A program made the translations under genes and the position numbers. A stretch of DNA of 64,000 nt from Limnephilus marmoratus (lineage: Eukaryota > Arthropoda > Insecta > Trichoptera > Limnephilidae): NCBI GenBank assembly GCA_917880885.1, contig OU862923.1:20124770-20188769 (forward strand). The letters run 5' to 3'. The notes beneath the pieces are model-generated. The model was not told where the DNA came from, searched no databases, and was given only the letters and a program-made list of their open reading frames with translations. Shown piece after piece: positions 46,417 through 57,106 of this stretch (positions within the stretch are counted from its first letter, which is position 1; every line of letters starts with the position of its first letter).

Positions 46417-47329
46417 TCAAAAACCTAAAATACTTGCAGAACTAATGACATTATTACATTTGGCTTAGATATTTTTTTTATATAAAATTATAAATGTTAT
46501 ACAAAAAAATGGTATAGTTAGTGATTGTACCTCATCCGCCTTGCATCATTTTCATTAATTTTACTTTATCCAATTAATATTTTTGCTATAAAATACTGAA
46601 AATCGGATAAGAACTTCCGAACCTACCGATATAAAAACCAACGAACAAGCAACTCCCTTTTCTGGTAACGTTAAAACTCGAAATATTACATGTTTTATGT
46701 ATCATTACTTAAAACGCTTCTACATTGTCGTTACACAATAAAACCTTTATTTTATAACATTGTCCAAGCCAGACATTATAACGTGTAGAATTAAATTTCG
46801 CTAACCATTATCGCGCTGCGCTTAATATTTTGTGTTAGTTAAAATCACAATGAATCACCTGTCCCAAAGGAAAAAATGTGTTGTGTTATTCTACCTGTAA
46901 AAGGTTACGTTCTAAGTAATAATTCATATCTCCCCTACGGCACCCAGCCCACCACATGGCTCGAGGCTCTTTTACCCCGAGCCAAGTTCTCAGTTCACGT
47001 AAGAAGTAACCACATATTACTGCCTATCAGGAAGTACCGAGAATTATTATTACGTGTGGGAATTCTTTCGCGAAAAGTGAATCTTAAATATTTAACGAAG
47101 TTTCGGTGTTTTTTTTCAGCCTGGTTGTGTATTAGGTACGCGGATATAGCTCTGAAAAATTGAAATTATCTCTTGATTTATGAGGCGTTCTGGATATGTG
47201 GCAAACTCGTTTCAAAGTGAGGTTATGACTTGTCATCATGTGATAAACATTATATTATAGGTACTCGTTCCTTTGTGTTTGTCGTCAAAATATCTCCTTT
47301 AGAATGTTCAGATGAAAAGTTGACACAAA

Positions 47330-47880
47330 TTCACGAAATTTGCGTTTTTACAATGAAAATATATTTTTTTATATTAACTCCGCACAGGAGGCCTTGAGGA
47401 AAGTAATTTCCCTCTGGGCCTATGTCATCTGAGATGCTGTGTGGAGGGTCTTTTTGAGGAGAGGAAGGAATGAACATTGGTCTTGAAGAGACCCATGTTG
47501 TAGGAAGGAGGAAACACAAAGGCCGGCAAATCATTCCACAGCCGTCTGTTGAACACAAGGAAGCAGTCGAAGAAGCGGTTCGTTCTCATGTGACAAATGT
47601 CAACCATATACATATGTTGCGCACGCGTTTGGCGTGTACCCCGACTATGCACCGGTGCCGAAGGGATCAATGACGCTAGTTACTCGGAGCATCTTCCACT
47701 GTACACCGGTAGAACAAGGATAGCATTCCCACCCGACGCCTGTGCTCTAAAGATTGCAATCCGTTTGTTATATTAGGAGAATCTGACAAACGGACCGCTC
47801 GTTTCTGCACAGAGTCGAGGGTTTTTTTAGGTATTTTGGGGCTTCAGACCAGGCTGACCACCAGAGGTGGCTGCCAAATT
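47330..47880 (-). pseudogene. LINE-Y 3' end (jockey/CR1-like)
   Basis: Minus-strand frames read [32 protein letters not shown], then MYMVDICHMRTNRFFDCF and LWNDLPAFVFPPSYNMGLFK. This is the widespread C-terminus of a lepidopteran-type LINE (YTVDIPRTRT...EWNxLPxxVFPxxYNLGxFK). It stops near 47425. The 3' 90 bp (47380-47470, GGGCCTATGTCATCTGAGAT on plus) is shared with SINE-B. 5'-truncated with a frame break. Sister copies at 54917 and 59445. Confidence 0.8.
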
Positions 47881-48699
47881 CATTTGCTTCCGTTGAAGGA
47901 GATTATATTTTCATGTTGGCATGCCTCGATAACTATCGAATAAAAACCAAAAATACACATAAAGGCGTTTATAAAACCTATCAAATACGAGTCAAAGTTA
48001 ACAAAGAACCCAAAAATATACTTTGTTTTACAAATAAGCTTCAATGAAAATATTTACCTCAAAACAAGGCCAAAAATTTGTTGAAATAAGTGTTGGCTTT
48101 TTTACAATTCTCCCCCTTTTATGGCTTATTCGTTGTTTAGTTTTTTGTAAACGAAACGTGACAAGCAATTTATCGTTTGATCCGGTGGTCTCGAGAAACT
48201 GAGAAGAACAAATAGGGATATTTTTTGGTAGGCAAGAACAATGTAAGCATCGCTTTGATACTGTATGGAAGACAATGGCCAGAAGTGAGGAGACTTCTGT
48301 ATAAAATTATTGCTTTACATGTCATGAATGGTTTGCGGGATTCCTATTTTTAATTTTGATATTTCTCCGTAGCTATTGATCCAAAACACCCTAGATCAAG
48401 AATAGTAGCGGACTTAAAGTAATGTGTAGTGATTTAATTTTTAAACGAAAAGCGTACTATGAAGGTTATTTATATTATCTAAATTATATTTGATGTCACA
48501 TATGAAATTAGTTCATCCAAAAATAACAACTTATATTTTAACGCATTTCCGAACATTTTAACGTAGTTAGTATAGGCACACAAATAACATAATCTTTCTT
48601 TGCTTATAAAGCTGCTTATACATTCGCTAACTGAACACGCAAACCGAACCACGAATTATGGAAAAGGAATAAAGCAACCGCGAACAGCGCGAAACGTGC

Positions 48700-48866
48700 A
48701 CGTAGTATGCGTTTGTACTCGTAGTACGCGTTAGTACTCGTAGTAAGCATTAGATACTACTCGTAGTACGCGTTAATATTCGTAGTATGCGTTAGTACTC
48801 GTAGCCGCGATAGTACCTACTTGTAGCACGCGCAAGTACTCGTAGTACTGGTAGTACGCGTTTATG
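48700..48866. repeat. Degenerate minisatellite, ~19-21-bp unit
   Basis: About eight units of CGTAGTACGCGTTAGTACT type with substitutions and small indels (GTAGTATGCGTTAGTACTCG, GTAGTAAGCATTAG and others). It follows a half copy of the 43-kb foldback MITE. Confidence 0.8.
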
Positions 48867-49224
48867 ATCTGTAACTATCATAACGCGGACTTGTGCCTAG
48901 TGTGGTAGTCGAAAAACCTGTAAAAAAACTGTATATGTTATTTATTTTATGGATAAAGAAAAAAATCTATAAGTTGATATTTCCCACGTCCATATAGGGT
49001 TTGAAACATGACCCCAGTAATAGGTTTGGCTGTAAAACCGTGCAGTCGGAAGTCGTATAAATTTTAAGGGTTGATTAGGGTTAAAAGTGTTTAAGATAAA
49101 CATTGATAGTGTCCTGTCCTTACCTACCAACCCCTATGCAGTCTTATTTATGTTATTGATACTTATTTATGCATGCCAATAATTTTAATTTTCTCTCTCT
49201 ATGACTTTTTCAACTCAATTAATG

Positions 49225-49481
49225 TAGGATTCTCTTAGTATCGCCCTAGTGCAAGACCAACATTCAGAATTAAAATGTTGCTTGAAGTGGCTTTAGCCGT
49301 ATTTGGTGACTAGATCTGAACAGACAGGTGTTTCCCCACCTTCCTTTTCCCCATATCCTTCCCCTCCCCACTTACCTTCTGCTTCACAACATAACCCAAT
49401 TGGGAATGCCATAGTCTCACTGGCTCCAAGCGGTTGGAAGCAGTTTGAACTCTTGACCGGTATTCAAATAAAAAAATTAAA
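49225..49481 (+). mobile_element. SINE-A copy without head
   Basis: TCTTAGTATCGCCCTAGTGC, GGCTTTAGCCGTATTTGGTG, CCCAATTGGGAATGCCATAG and an A-rich tail, colinear with the 39.6-kb element. Confidence 0.75.
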
Positions 49482-49594
49482 AGTTTAATGAGTAAGATTA
49501 AGGGAGGGACTTTTACATTATTTGTACATATAGAGTTTGCGTAGTGGTTGAACAACCAAAGGGGTGCCAGGAGAATATGGTGAGTGGTAAAATA

Positions 49595-49750
49595 TTGACT
49601 AATAGAATGGCACGACCAAGTGAATAAAATATCTGTGTTGGGTCATGCCATAAATGTGAATTAATCATGTAGCGTGCACCACAGTCATCTGTATGTCCAT
49701 CATCTCTGGCTCCCCCCCCCGGAGAAACGGCGTGATGGATAGTGTAATAT
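49595..49750 (+). pseudogene. LINE-X 3' fragment
   Basis: ATGGCACGACCAAGTGAATA and GAGAAACGGCGTGATGGATA match the reverse complement of 39242-39425. Near 49720 the C-run replaces the usual CCCCTGCGGGG. Confidence 0.6.
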
Positions 49751-50124
49751 CTCCCTTGTTCTCTCCAAAGATATTCGTTATATGTAAGTACTGGGACCAG
49801 TATTCTCCTGTACTATAGGATGCTAATATTATAACATTTATGTAGGTTCTTTAAATCACAGTGACTGTCTATTGACGTATCGTAATTTATAGTTATACTT
49901 CAGGGGACTGACGTCCTTCCTATTATAGCTCTTGAATTATAATGACTCCGCACATCTACCTTCGGTTACCTTCGGCACAACTCGGAAACGAGACCATGTG
50001 ACCCGAAGAACCCGTAGACAACTGAAGTATTGTGGGAACTAAACGTTGACTAATATGATATATTACAGTTAGTTAGATAGTTATATCGTATCTTTCTAAT
50101 GGATTTGTGTAATTTATTTATCAG

Positions 50125-50247
50125 TTTGACTCCCCCAACTGGGACTGCGTGAGTGATGCTGCAAAGGATTTGGTGCAGAGGATGCTGACAGTGGACCACA
50201 CACACAGAATTACCATCCAGGAGGTGCTCAACCACAGATGGTTGAGG
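50125..50247 (+). CDS. CASK: CASK exon: end of kinase domain
   Basis: A 123-nt, 41-codon exon, phase 0 at both ends, between TTTATTTATCAG and GTAAGT. It reads FDSPNWDCVSDAAKDLVQRM, then LTVDHTHRITIQEVLNHRWL and a final Arg. This is the kinase segment with helices H and I: the SxxAKDLVxRML pattern, the invariant RIT, and the HxW of the kinase end. It continues the previous exon (after RGRLR) exactly as the human and fly proteins do. Its first residues vary among CASK orthologues. No frameshift or stop is seen. Confidence 0.93.
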
Positions 50248-50587
50248 GTAAGTTGCCCTAAAATTATTAAATGAATTTGAAAGTTTAAATAATTTCATTC
50301 GGTACATTCTTTTTATTTTTTCGGTACATTCCTGTATTTTATGCAAACAATAGACTTAAAAATTACATATTAAATAATAAAGATAGAGATTCAAAAATGA
50401 AAAAATCTGGAATTTATAAATTGAAATGTAATGATTGTGATTTCTTTTATATAGGTAAAACTTCGAGAAACTTTGAAATAAGGATTAAAGAGCATATGAA
50501 AGCTTTAAATAATAATAGTTTCTCGGAGTTTGCCAACCATTTAATAGAAACTAGTCATACCTTTAATTTTAACAGTGGAATAGAATT

Positions 50588-51454
50588 TGAGGGAGCGGGA
50601 GACGGAACGAGAAATAAAAGGCGTCGGGTCGAAGTAGTGAGTCAGTCGTTTATTGGGCTACGTAGCGTGGGTCGGTAAAGCGGTAACTTGATGTAATGCG
50701 GAGTGCCGTAGATGATGCTGCAGGCGTACGGAGGTGGAGATGGTGCGGTGAAGGTCAGCGAGTTGCTCGACACCATGGCAGTGGAGACGACCTATCTTCC
50801 AGGCCGTTGCTCGACGCTTTGAATCGCGGAGATGAACGGTGTGTGGCTCGGTGAGCTGAGCCACCAGCAGGTAGTCCTGGCGAGGCGGAGCGTGTTTCCA
50901 TGGCAGCGAAGCACGGTGAGGCTTCGGGGTGCCATGAAGTGGTGAGCTGATCCCTTGGACTGAAGGTGACGCAAGCCTTGTAAGTCGCGGGATGGGGCTG
51001 ATCTCTGGAGCTGAAGACACGGTGGGCCTTAGAGCTGAGACGTGGTGATGGACCTCGAGGAAGCTGCCCTGGAGCGTAGCGATACCATGCAGGAGCACTT
51101 ATTACATGTTGAGATATTGACCGACGATTAATGTGAGACTGAACTGCAGCCGGCGAGCGATCGGCTGCTTATATAGCCGCGGTAGAGTAACTACCTCGCG
51201 GTAGGTAATACGAGCCACTTCTGCAGTTGACGAGAATATTCGGCGCCGTACAGATATTGTACGGTGCTGTCTCGAGACCTTTCTAGGCGGGGGCGATATT
51301 ATTATCGGGCTGGCACGGGAGGCGAGAAAGTACATCGCGGCCAGTATAGGTACGAAGGTACCTAGGCAAGTAGGTTTGCCGATGGGCGCGTATATTAGGA
51401 GATGTTTCTCGTATGTTCTTTTGATGGCGAAGATAATAATGATGTGTCGCCACA
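50588..51454 (-). mobile_element. Solo LTR (867 bp) with AATT duplication
   Basis: On minus it starts TGTGGCGACACATC and ends CTCA, i.e. TG...CA, flanked by AATT (50584-50587, 51455-51458). It is GC-richer than its host. A TATA box (GCTATATAAGCAGCC, minus, about 51175-51161) lies some 25 bp before an initiator-like TTCAGTCTCAC, as expected of an LTR promoter. A 4-bp duplication suggests Gypsy-type integration. No internal retroviral genes are present. The long minus frames here are not real genes. Confidence 0.8.
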
Positions 51455-51734
51455 AATTAATACATTGTAATGTCAATGGCTTTCAGTTAGATAAATTAGA
51501 AATTTTAGAGATTAGAAAGAGCGTTAATGCAAATTTAAATATTATTAATAATCAAAAATCGTTTTTAAATGACCCATTATTAAATCTATTCCCCTTTTAA
51601 ATTTTTTAAATTTTTTTAATTGTTCTATATTGCCCCTCGTCCCTTACACATTATTTTCTTTCAAATTTTATTATTGTTTATGTCTATTATTTTTCTCTAT
51701 TACCTATTTATGTCTATTTTTAAAAATTAGTTCT

Positions 51735-51787
51735 GTCAAAACCCTGAGGAAGTCAGCTTTGCTGACGAAACATGTCGGTTTTTGTAA
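51735..51787 (+). ncRNA. Hammerhead ribozyme motif in Penelope tail
   Basis: CTGAGGA (51744-51750), stem II GTCAGC-TTT-GCTGAC (51752-51766), GAAA (51767-51770), then CATGTC, with cleavage expected after GTC. Upstream AAAACC pairs with downstream GGTTTT as stem I. Stem III is minimal, as described for Penelope-type hammerheads. All conserved core bases are intact. Confidence 0.8.
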
Positions 51788-51830
51788 ATAATTAAGTGGT
51801 TAATACAACGTTATTTATTAATTTGAATTT

Positions 51831-52429
51831 AAAATGTTACCACAAAATAATTTTGCACTAGTAGAAGAAGTGATCATATATTATCATTTGTCCATTCAAC
51901 AACAAGACCTCAAAGAAATAATAGCACTAAAGTAAGAGATGGGCTCTTTGTGACTCACTAAACATCTTCCTCCGGGTTTTCCTAGAATGTTCTCTTTGAA
52001 CCCAATTTCCAGCAACTGACTTTATTTACTACAACCTTTAGTAAGAGCCTAACAGGTTAACATCCATTTTATCGTAACCAGCAGTTTTGGCCAAATTCGC
52101 TTGTTTTTCGATAGCTAATACTGTTAGTTGTTACTTATTTACTGTCAAAACATCTTATGCAGGTTAAAAGATAAGCAATAAAAATACTTTATCTCAATCA
52201 AAAAAGAGTTCTATCTTTTTGAAATTATGGCCGTTAATTTGTCTTTAACTTAACTTAAGTTTGTTGTCACAATTTTTTTTCGGGATATGACAAAATGTTT
52301 TTATTTTTCGAACACGAATATACGAATACACATTTATTCAGTTTCTGGCCAAATTTTGAATTCGTTAAGTGTTCCTAATAATAGAGAGGTTAGTCATTCA
52401 TATTTGTTAATTTTTTAGGAGTGCCAAAA
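51831..52429 (+). other. CASK intron, nothing recognised
   Basis: AT-rich intronic DNA between the Penelope tail and SINE-B. Confidence 0.4.
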
Positions 52430-52745
52430 ATGTTTTTTTTTTGCCGGATTCTTGTTGGGGTTTTTTAGGGAAAGGAAGGTGAGGAAGATATGCGGGGTAG
52501 AGGAAGGATAAAATGTATGATGGATGGATAGGAATCTGGAAGTCAATGTGCCCAGGAATGACGGACGTATGAATCTATTCGTCCCACTGCGGTTCAAGGC
52601 GAAAGGTTGAGAAAGTTCGACTGGGGACTGTCCTCTCTCAACCAGTGGGCAAAACCATCCGTCACCATGACCTAGACGGACCTCACCCTATGAACCCAAG
52701 AACCCCTGCTAAGTCACCAAACATTGCGAACTACATTTTATTACT
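52430..52745 (-). mobile_element. SINE-B copy 4
   Basis: TTTTTAGGGAAAGGAAGGTG, GTGCCCAGGAATGACGGACG, AAGGCGAAAGGTTGAGAAAG and GAACCCCTGCTAAGTCACCA follow the family order. Confidence 0.7.
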
Positions 52746-53025
52746 TATGTTTCGCTAATGGGGTATATAAAAAGAGTAGTTAAAACCCCAAAAGCAAAAC
52801 ATCCAATAAAATGTGACAAAAAAGCAGATTTTTTTGTCCTCCTGAAAAATTTACAAATATGATTAATTAGTTAGATAGAATAGCTCTAGCTCATGCTGAA
52901 ATTTGTGATCACAGTTTGAATAATCTGTCACCATTGCAGTTTATGACAGTTCTGGACTACTACTTCCTATTGTCAGTAGTAGTAGTTGTAAAAACCTCGA
53001 GGGCCGCAATACAAATATAAATACA

Positions 53026-53165
53026 ATATTACTGAAACTCAATAAAAAATCTGGAGACAGAAAAATCAGAAAAAGATAATAGCGCCTCTGAGACTTGAAC
53101 CCAGGACCTTCTTATTTCATAGCGACAGCGCTACCAACTGAGTTAAGGTGTCTATATACATTTCG
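53026..53165 (-). mobile_element. tRNA-derived SINE-C copy 1
   Basis: Minus strand: CACCTTAACTCAGTTGGTAG (A-box region), B box GGTTCAAGTCT, then TCTTTTTCTGATTTTTCTGT and a CCAGATTTTT tail. The head lacks a matching acceptor stem and is followed by a shared non-tRNA body. Confidence 0.75.
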
Positions 53166-54449
53166 GTAAAGAAAATGAAGATAATTGTACTAGACGTTTG
53201 TACATAAACTAAATATAATAGGGAGCTGGCCACAATGACACGCCAATGGAGTTTCGTACGCCAGTGGATTTTGGAACGCCACTGGTCTTTTAAATGAATT
53301 TACTACTTTGACAAAAAATGCTTCTAGGTATAATGGCAAAACTGATTTGAGTACTGGATTAAAATAAATATTTTTCACTTTGGAGACTGTGGGAGACTGG
53401 GGTTTTTAGGTTACTGGGATACTGGGAGAGGTAAACTGAATCTAAGACTGATTAAAACACTTGAAAAGAGGTTTGAACTTGGAGACTGTTGGTATCTTGA
53501 GTTGGTATCTTTCTTCTTGGCTGATAGTTTTGAACTGACTCCCTACCGGTTTGACTTCTATTTTTATAGGGCAAACTCAGGTCGGACTTTTGGGGGACAG
53601 AACCTCCTTAATTTTTCTAAGGTACTTGTTTTAGGTAATTTCCCTGGTCGCTACGATTGGAAGTCAGCTGTGTCAAAATTATGTGTGATAGTTTTTGCCA
53701 TGATCTTACCAACTTAGGATACCAAAGCCTCACATCATTTTTATTGTGTTTACAAGAAAAGGTACAAGTATACATATGTGATAAAAGGTACAATTTTAAA
53801 CAGTAAATATTTTTCTTAAAGTGCAACAATCACTGATAGACGTCAGTTTTTGGGTTGTTTTTGTAGCATATACTCATTTTTAGGTGATGATGTTTATTTC
53901 TTGATCCAAATTATTCCCAATTTCTCGAAATTGAGCTCCAAATTTTTCGGAACATGAATTCGCTGTCGTAAATATTTACGATTCAGATTTTTCCTTTGTT
54001 CAGAATTGACCAATAGTGGCTCGGCTGGTCGCATGGTGGGGGTGACGTAAATAGACAGCCAATTCCTTGGCGTTGATCATTGCTGTCTAGACTCCCTTGT
54101 GGAAGTATTAGGTGGTTATTTAGATGTGTTTTCCAGTCCAATGAGGCTGCCGCACGTATTCATTATCAATTTCATTAATGTTTTCAATTGATTAGTTAGT
54201 TAAAGGACATAATTGCGTTGTAGTCAAATCATTTGGAAGGGGCACCACATGCATATTATTCCGCTAGCCAATAGCAGCACTCAGATTGTCGTGCTCGCGG
54301 CACGGTACTCTGTGACAGCGTAAATTCCGATCTTGAATTTCCAGGATTGTCATATGCTTTTGCGCACTCGTTCAATGCACACGTATTCCTATGACACGTT
54401 CGATATAATAATGTTAGTAGTTCTTAGTCGAAGTATGATACAGTTAAAA
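53166..54449 (+). other. CASK intron, nothing recognised
   Basis: Intronic DNA between two inverted SINE-C copies. The short open frames lack homology I can recognise. Confidence 0.4.
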
Positions 54450-54600
54450 GTGACCGAATTGGATATAGATACCTTAACTCAGTTGGTGGAGCTGTTGCCT
54501 TGAAAGCAGAAGGTCCTGTGTTCGAGTCCCACAGGTGACAATATCTTTTTCTGATTTTTCTGTCTCCAGATTTTCAATTGAGTTTCGCTAATATTGTCTT
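54450..54600 (+). mobile_element. tRNA-derived SINE-C copy 2, abutting a CASK exon
   Basis: CCGAATTGGATATAGATACC, ACCTTAACTCAGTTGGTGGA, B box GTTCGAGTCCC, then TCTTTTTCTGATTTTTCTGT. Inverted relative to copy 1, and ends about 70 bp before the CASK exon acceptor. Confidence 0.75.
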
Positions 54601-54673
54601 CATTTAATTAAAAAGTAATTTATTTTTTAATTTTCAACGGGACATATAGTTATATCTGTTGATATTTTGTCAG

Positions 54674-54866
54674 GATCGAGACAAGCAGATGCGAATTCAC
54701 CTGGGCGATACGGTGGAAGAGCTAAAGAAGTTCAACGCGCGCCGCAAGCTGCGAGGGGCGGTGTTGGCCGCGGTGGCCAGTCCTCGCTGGGCCGAATGCG
54801 AAGATCCTGACCGGGAACCCAGCGACGGGTTCTCCGACTGCGGGGATGACGAGGCCACTTCATCAG
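54674..54866 (+). CDS. CASK: CASK exon: calmodulin-binding linker
   Basis: A 193-nt exon between TTTTGTCAG and GTAAAC. Enters in phase 0, leaves in phase 1. 64 codons begin [20 protein letters not shown], then [20 protein letters not shown], then an acidic, less conserved stretch ending DEATSS. The [15 protein letters not shown] segment is the autoregulatory/calmodulin-binding helix after the CASK kinase domain. The variable acidic tail precedes the L27 domains in orthologues (human has DPTSSG at the corresponding point). The next exon, starting with the Gly completion and the first L27 helix, was not found downstream to 64 kb. The exon is flanked closely by SINE-C and LINE-Y. Confidence 0.93.
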
Positions 54867-54916
54867 GTAAACATTTTGGATACTTTCAATTTATATGCAT
54901 ATTTATATTTTTTAAA

Positions 54917-55365
54917 GTGCGCCCCACGGTTGAATTTGGCAGCCACCTCTGGTCTGGAGCCCCAAAATTCCTGAAAAAACCTTCGACTCTGTGCAGAAAC
55001 GGGCGGTCCATGTGATACATTCTCATAATTTAACAAACGGATTGCAATCTTTAGAGCACAGGCATCGGGTGGGAATGCTATCCTTGTTCTACCGGCATTT
55101 CAAAAGGAGATGCTCCGAGGAACTAGCGTCATTGATCCCTTCGGCACCATAGTCGGAAAACACGCCAAACACGTGCCCAACATATGTACACGGTTGACAT
55201 TTGTCACATGAGAACGGGTCGCTTCTTCGACTCGTTCTTGTGTTCAACAGCTCAGCTATGGAACGATCTGCCGGCCTTTGTGTTTCCTCCTTCCCACAAC
55301 ATGGGTCTCTTCAAGACCTTCAATTTGCCCTTGCCCGGAATAATGTTGTATCCAACATATTATTT
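54917..55365 (+). pseudogene. LINE-Y 3' end, just after the CASK donor
   Basis: Plus-strand frames read [15 protein letters not shown], then YTVDICHMRTGRFFDSFL and LWNDLPAFVFPPSHNMGLFK, the same C-terminus as 47330-47880. At least two frame changes. It begins about 50 bp downstream of the splice donor. Confidence 0.8.
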
Positions 55366-56232
55366 CTTGTTCGAGAAAAAAGGAAAAAAACGAAACCAGT
55401 AATGTTTATTGTTTATTAAACATTTTTATTTTTTATTTTATTTTAGCATATAAAATATAATATACATTTAGATAATGTAATAATTTGCGTACATGTTAAT
55501 GTTCAAATATGTTAATACCGCTCTTCCATAGAAGCATTAGCTATATTATTAATACTTCAAATTCATAAAACATACAATTTTTAAGAGTTTTAAATGAAAA
55601 GTCGTCTAAAAAGACAATCAAATTATGACGAGTTTATTACTAGAATTTATGCTGAATTTGTGGAATAATTTTGTGTATAAAAATTTTACACAGAACGTTA
55701 TTCCACAAAACGTTTTTTTTTACTCTTTGTACCTTACAGAAAGCAACGTGCTCTTCTGACATTAATTTACAAATACACATATCATTGATGTATTTGAACT
55801 TAAACAGATAAATGAAACAATTTACGTTCGAGATATTTCTTGAGATCAACGTACAATATTATACCATAAAACTGTTTCAACGGCTTAATAATATTTTCTA
55901 GACAAATTCTAGTTTCCGGTATCCTTCCGCTTCTTGGCTACGAATTCTTTCTAGTTGAAGTCATAAGACTTTCGTTTTCTCCATTTATTCCCATGAATTA
56001 AACCACGCTCCGTGATTTCAATAAATGGCATTATACGACGTTCTTCCACAAAAAAAGCTTTAAAATGCTGCCACAGGCCAATAATAAAGTTTATTGCCGT
56101 AATCTCTACCTTAAAAGATGCATATTAATGTGCCGAACATTATTCCATCAATAACTCACGATAGTTTTGTTGTATACAACATTATACCGGGCAAGGGCTC
56201 AATTATAAACAATATTAAGTTATACAGGGTGG
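55366..56232. other. No recognised feature
   Basis: AT-rich DNA, presumably CASK intron. Confidence 0.4.
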
Positions 56233-56340
56233 CTTTTACTTGACTTACTTTAACCAGTGATTCTTAATATTATTTGGTGCGAAAAGGATAAACGTAATTT
56301 TCATCTTCTGTGATATTTATGATATTTTATTTATACCTAC
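56233..56340. mobile_element. Foldback MITE family M, half copy
   Basis: CTTGACTTACTTTAACCAGT, then GATTCTTAATATTATTTGGT, is one family-M arm. The inverse arm was not found nearby. Confidence 0.55.
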
Positions 56341-56662
56341 GCCAAAAATCCTATTACATAAAAGTGATACGTGAAAATTATAAGTATATTGTCTGCACAG
56401 AAGGATATTTGTCTGTATTTTAAATACATTTTTAAGAAATATTAATAAATTAATGTGGATGTTATTATTAAGAAGGAACAAAACATTACTTTACTTAACT
56501 AAGAATAGTTATATAGGAAATAATACAGATAACGACATTTAATAAGGCTGTGAAATCTTTGTATGGACGAGTTGGGGACAAAGTTGTTGTGAAATAATTC
56601 ATGAAGTGGCTATTAACTATTTTTTTCTGCCTCTTAGATATATTACAGTATTATTAGATATA

Positions 56663-57106
56663 TCGATCGTCCAGTTGATTAGTCAGACATCTCCGAAAAA
56701 TCAAAATTTGAGTTGAGTAAGAAGTTATATGTAAAAGTTTCATATAACTTCATACGGTACAACACTCAGATTTACGGTACAACACTCCGATGTTGTTATT
56801 TATGAAGTATCATACTTCCATATGGTACAACACTCAGATTACACATAAACCCCACCAAATTAAATACAATGTGTGAAATAAACAAACAAAAAAATACTTT
56901 CTAGGTCACTAGTAGGAAATTTCAAAATGTCTCACTAATTTACCAGACTGTAATGTCTCCCGGTGTTATTTTATGACATATTTAAGATGTATAATACAGA
57001 CGCGTGTAAATAATATTTTATTTATGGTGAACTATCGAATATTGCTTTCCTCATTATCTCAAAACACGGTATTTGGAGATGTCTGACTAATCAACTGGAC
57101 GATCGA
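56663..57106. mobile_element. TA-target MITE with 32-bp perfect inverted ends
   Basis: Ends at 56663-56694 and 57075-57106 are exact inverse copies, starting TCGATCGTCCAGTTGATTAG. TA lies on both sides. Inside, GGTACAACACTC(A/C)GAT occurs three times. 444 bp, non-coding, mariner-like by target. Confidence 0.85.

Larger units (their letters stand above)
44178..50124 (+). other. CASK intron (5.95 kb) filled with repeats
   Basis: Bounded by GTGAGA and TTTATTTATCAG. It holds a LINE relic (44860-44945), a MITE with tandem duplication (46180-46416), LINE-Y (47330-47880), a minisatellite (48700-48866), SINE-A and a LINE-X piece. 45690-45800 includes CAAGATTGGCGTCCAATTGG, which might be decayed LTR/primer-binding DNA; low confidence. 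The remaining stretches show nothing. Confidence 0.8.
50330..51830 (+). mobile_element. Penelope-like element 3' part, split by solo LTR
   Basis: The plus frame from about 50335 reads VFYANNRLKNYIL, then MKKSGIYKLKCNDCDFFYIG, KTSRNFEIRIKEHMKAL and FSEFANHLIETSHTFNF. This is the GIY-YIG endonuclease domain that follows the reverse transcriptase of Penelope-like elements. After the solo LTR the frame resumes in register (IHCNVNGFQLDKLEILEI...) and stops at 51598-51600 after NLFPF. The upstream reverse transcriptase is missing (5' truncation). 140 bp beyond the stop is a hammerhead motif. The whole sits in a CASK intron, about 80 bp downstream of the exon donor. Confidence 0.85.

Noticed and set aside
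48700..48866. CRISPR-like repeat array
   Set aside because: Units are contiguous without unique spacers, and the genome is eukaryotic; it is a minisatellite.
50658..51098. 146-codon minus frame and an overlapping shorter frame
   Set aside because: They lie wholly within the solo LTR, which has higher GC and so fewer chance stops; no domain seen.
53080..53160. Apparent tRNA gene (minus), with a partner at 54471-54540
   Set aside because: Both are heads of SINE-C with an identical non-tRNA body and no paired acceptor stem.
54867..55015. Extension of the CASK exon through the donor in an open frame
   Set aside because: A GTAAAC donor at 54867 follows the conserved region, and the extension runs into LINE-Y coding sequence.
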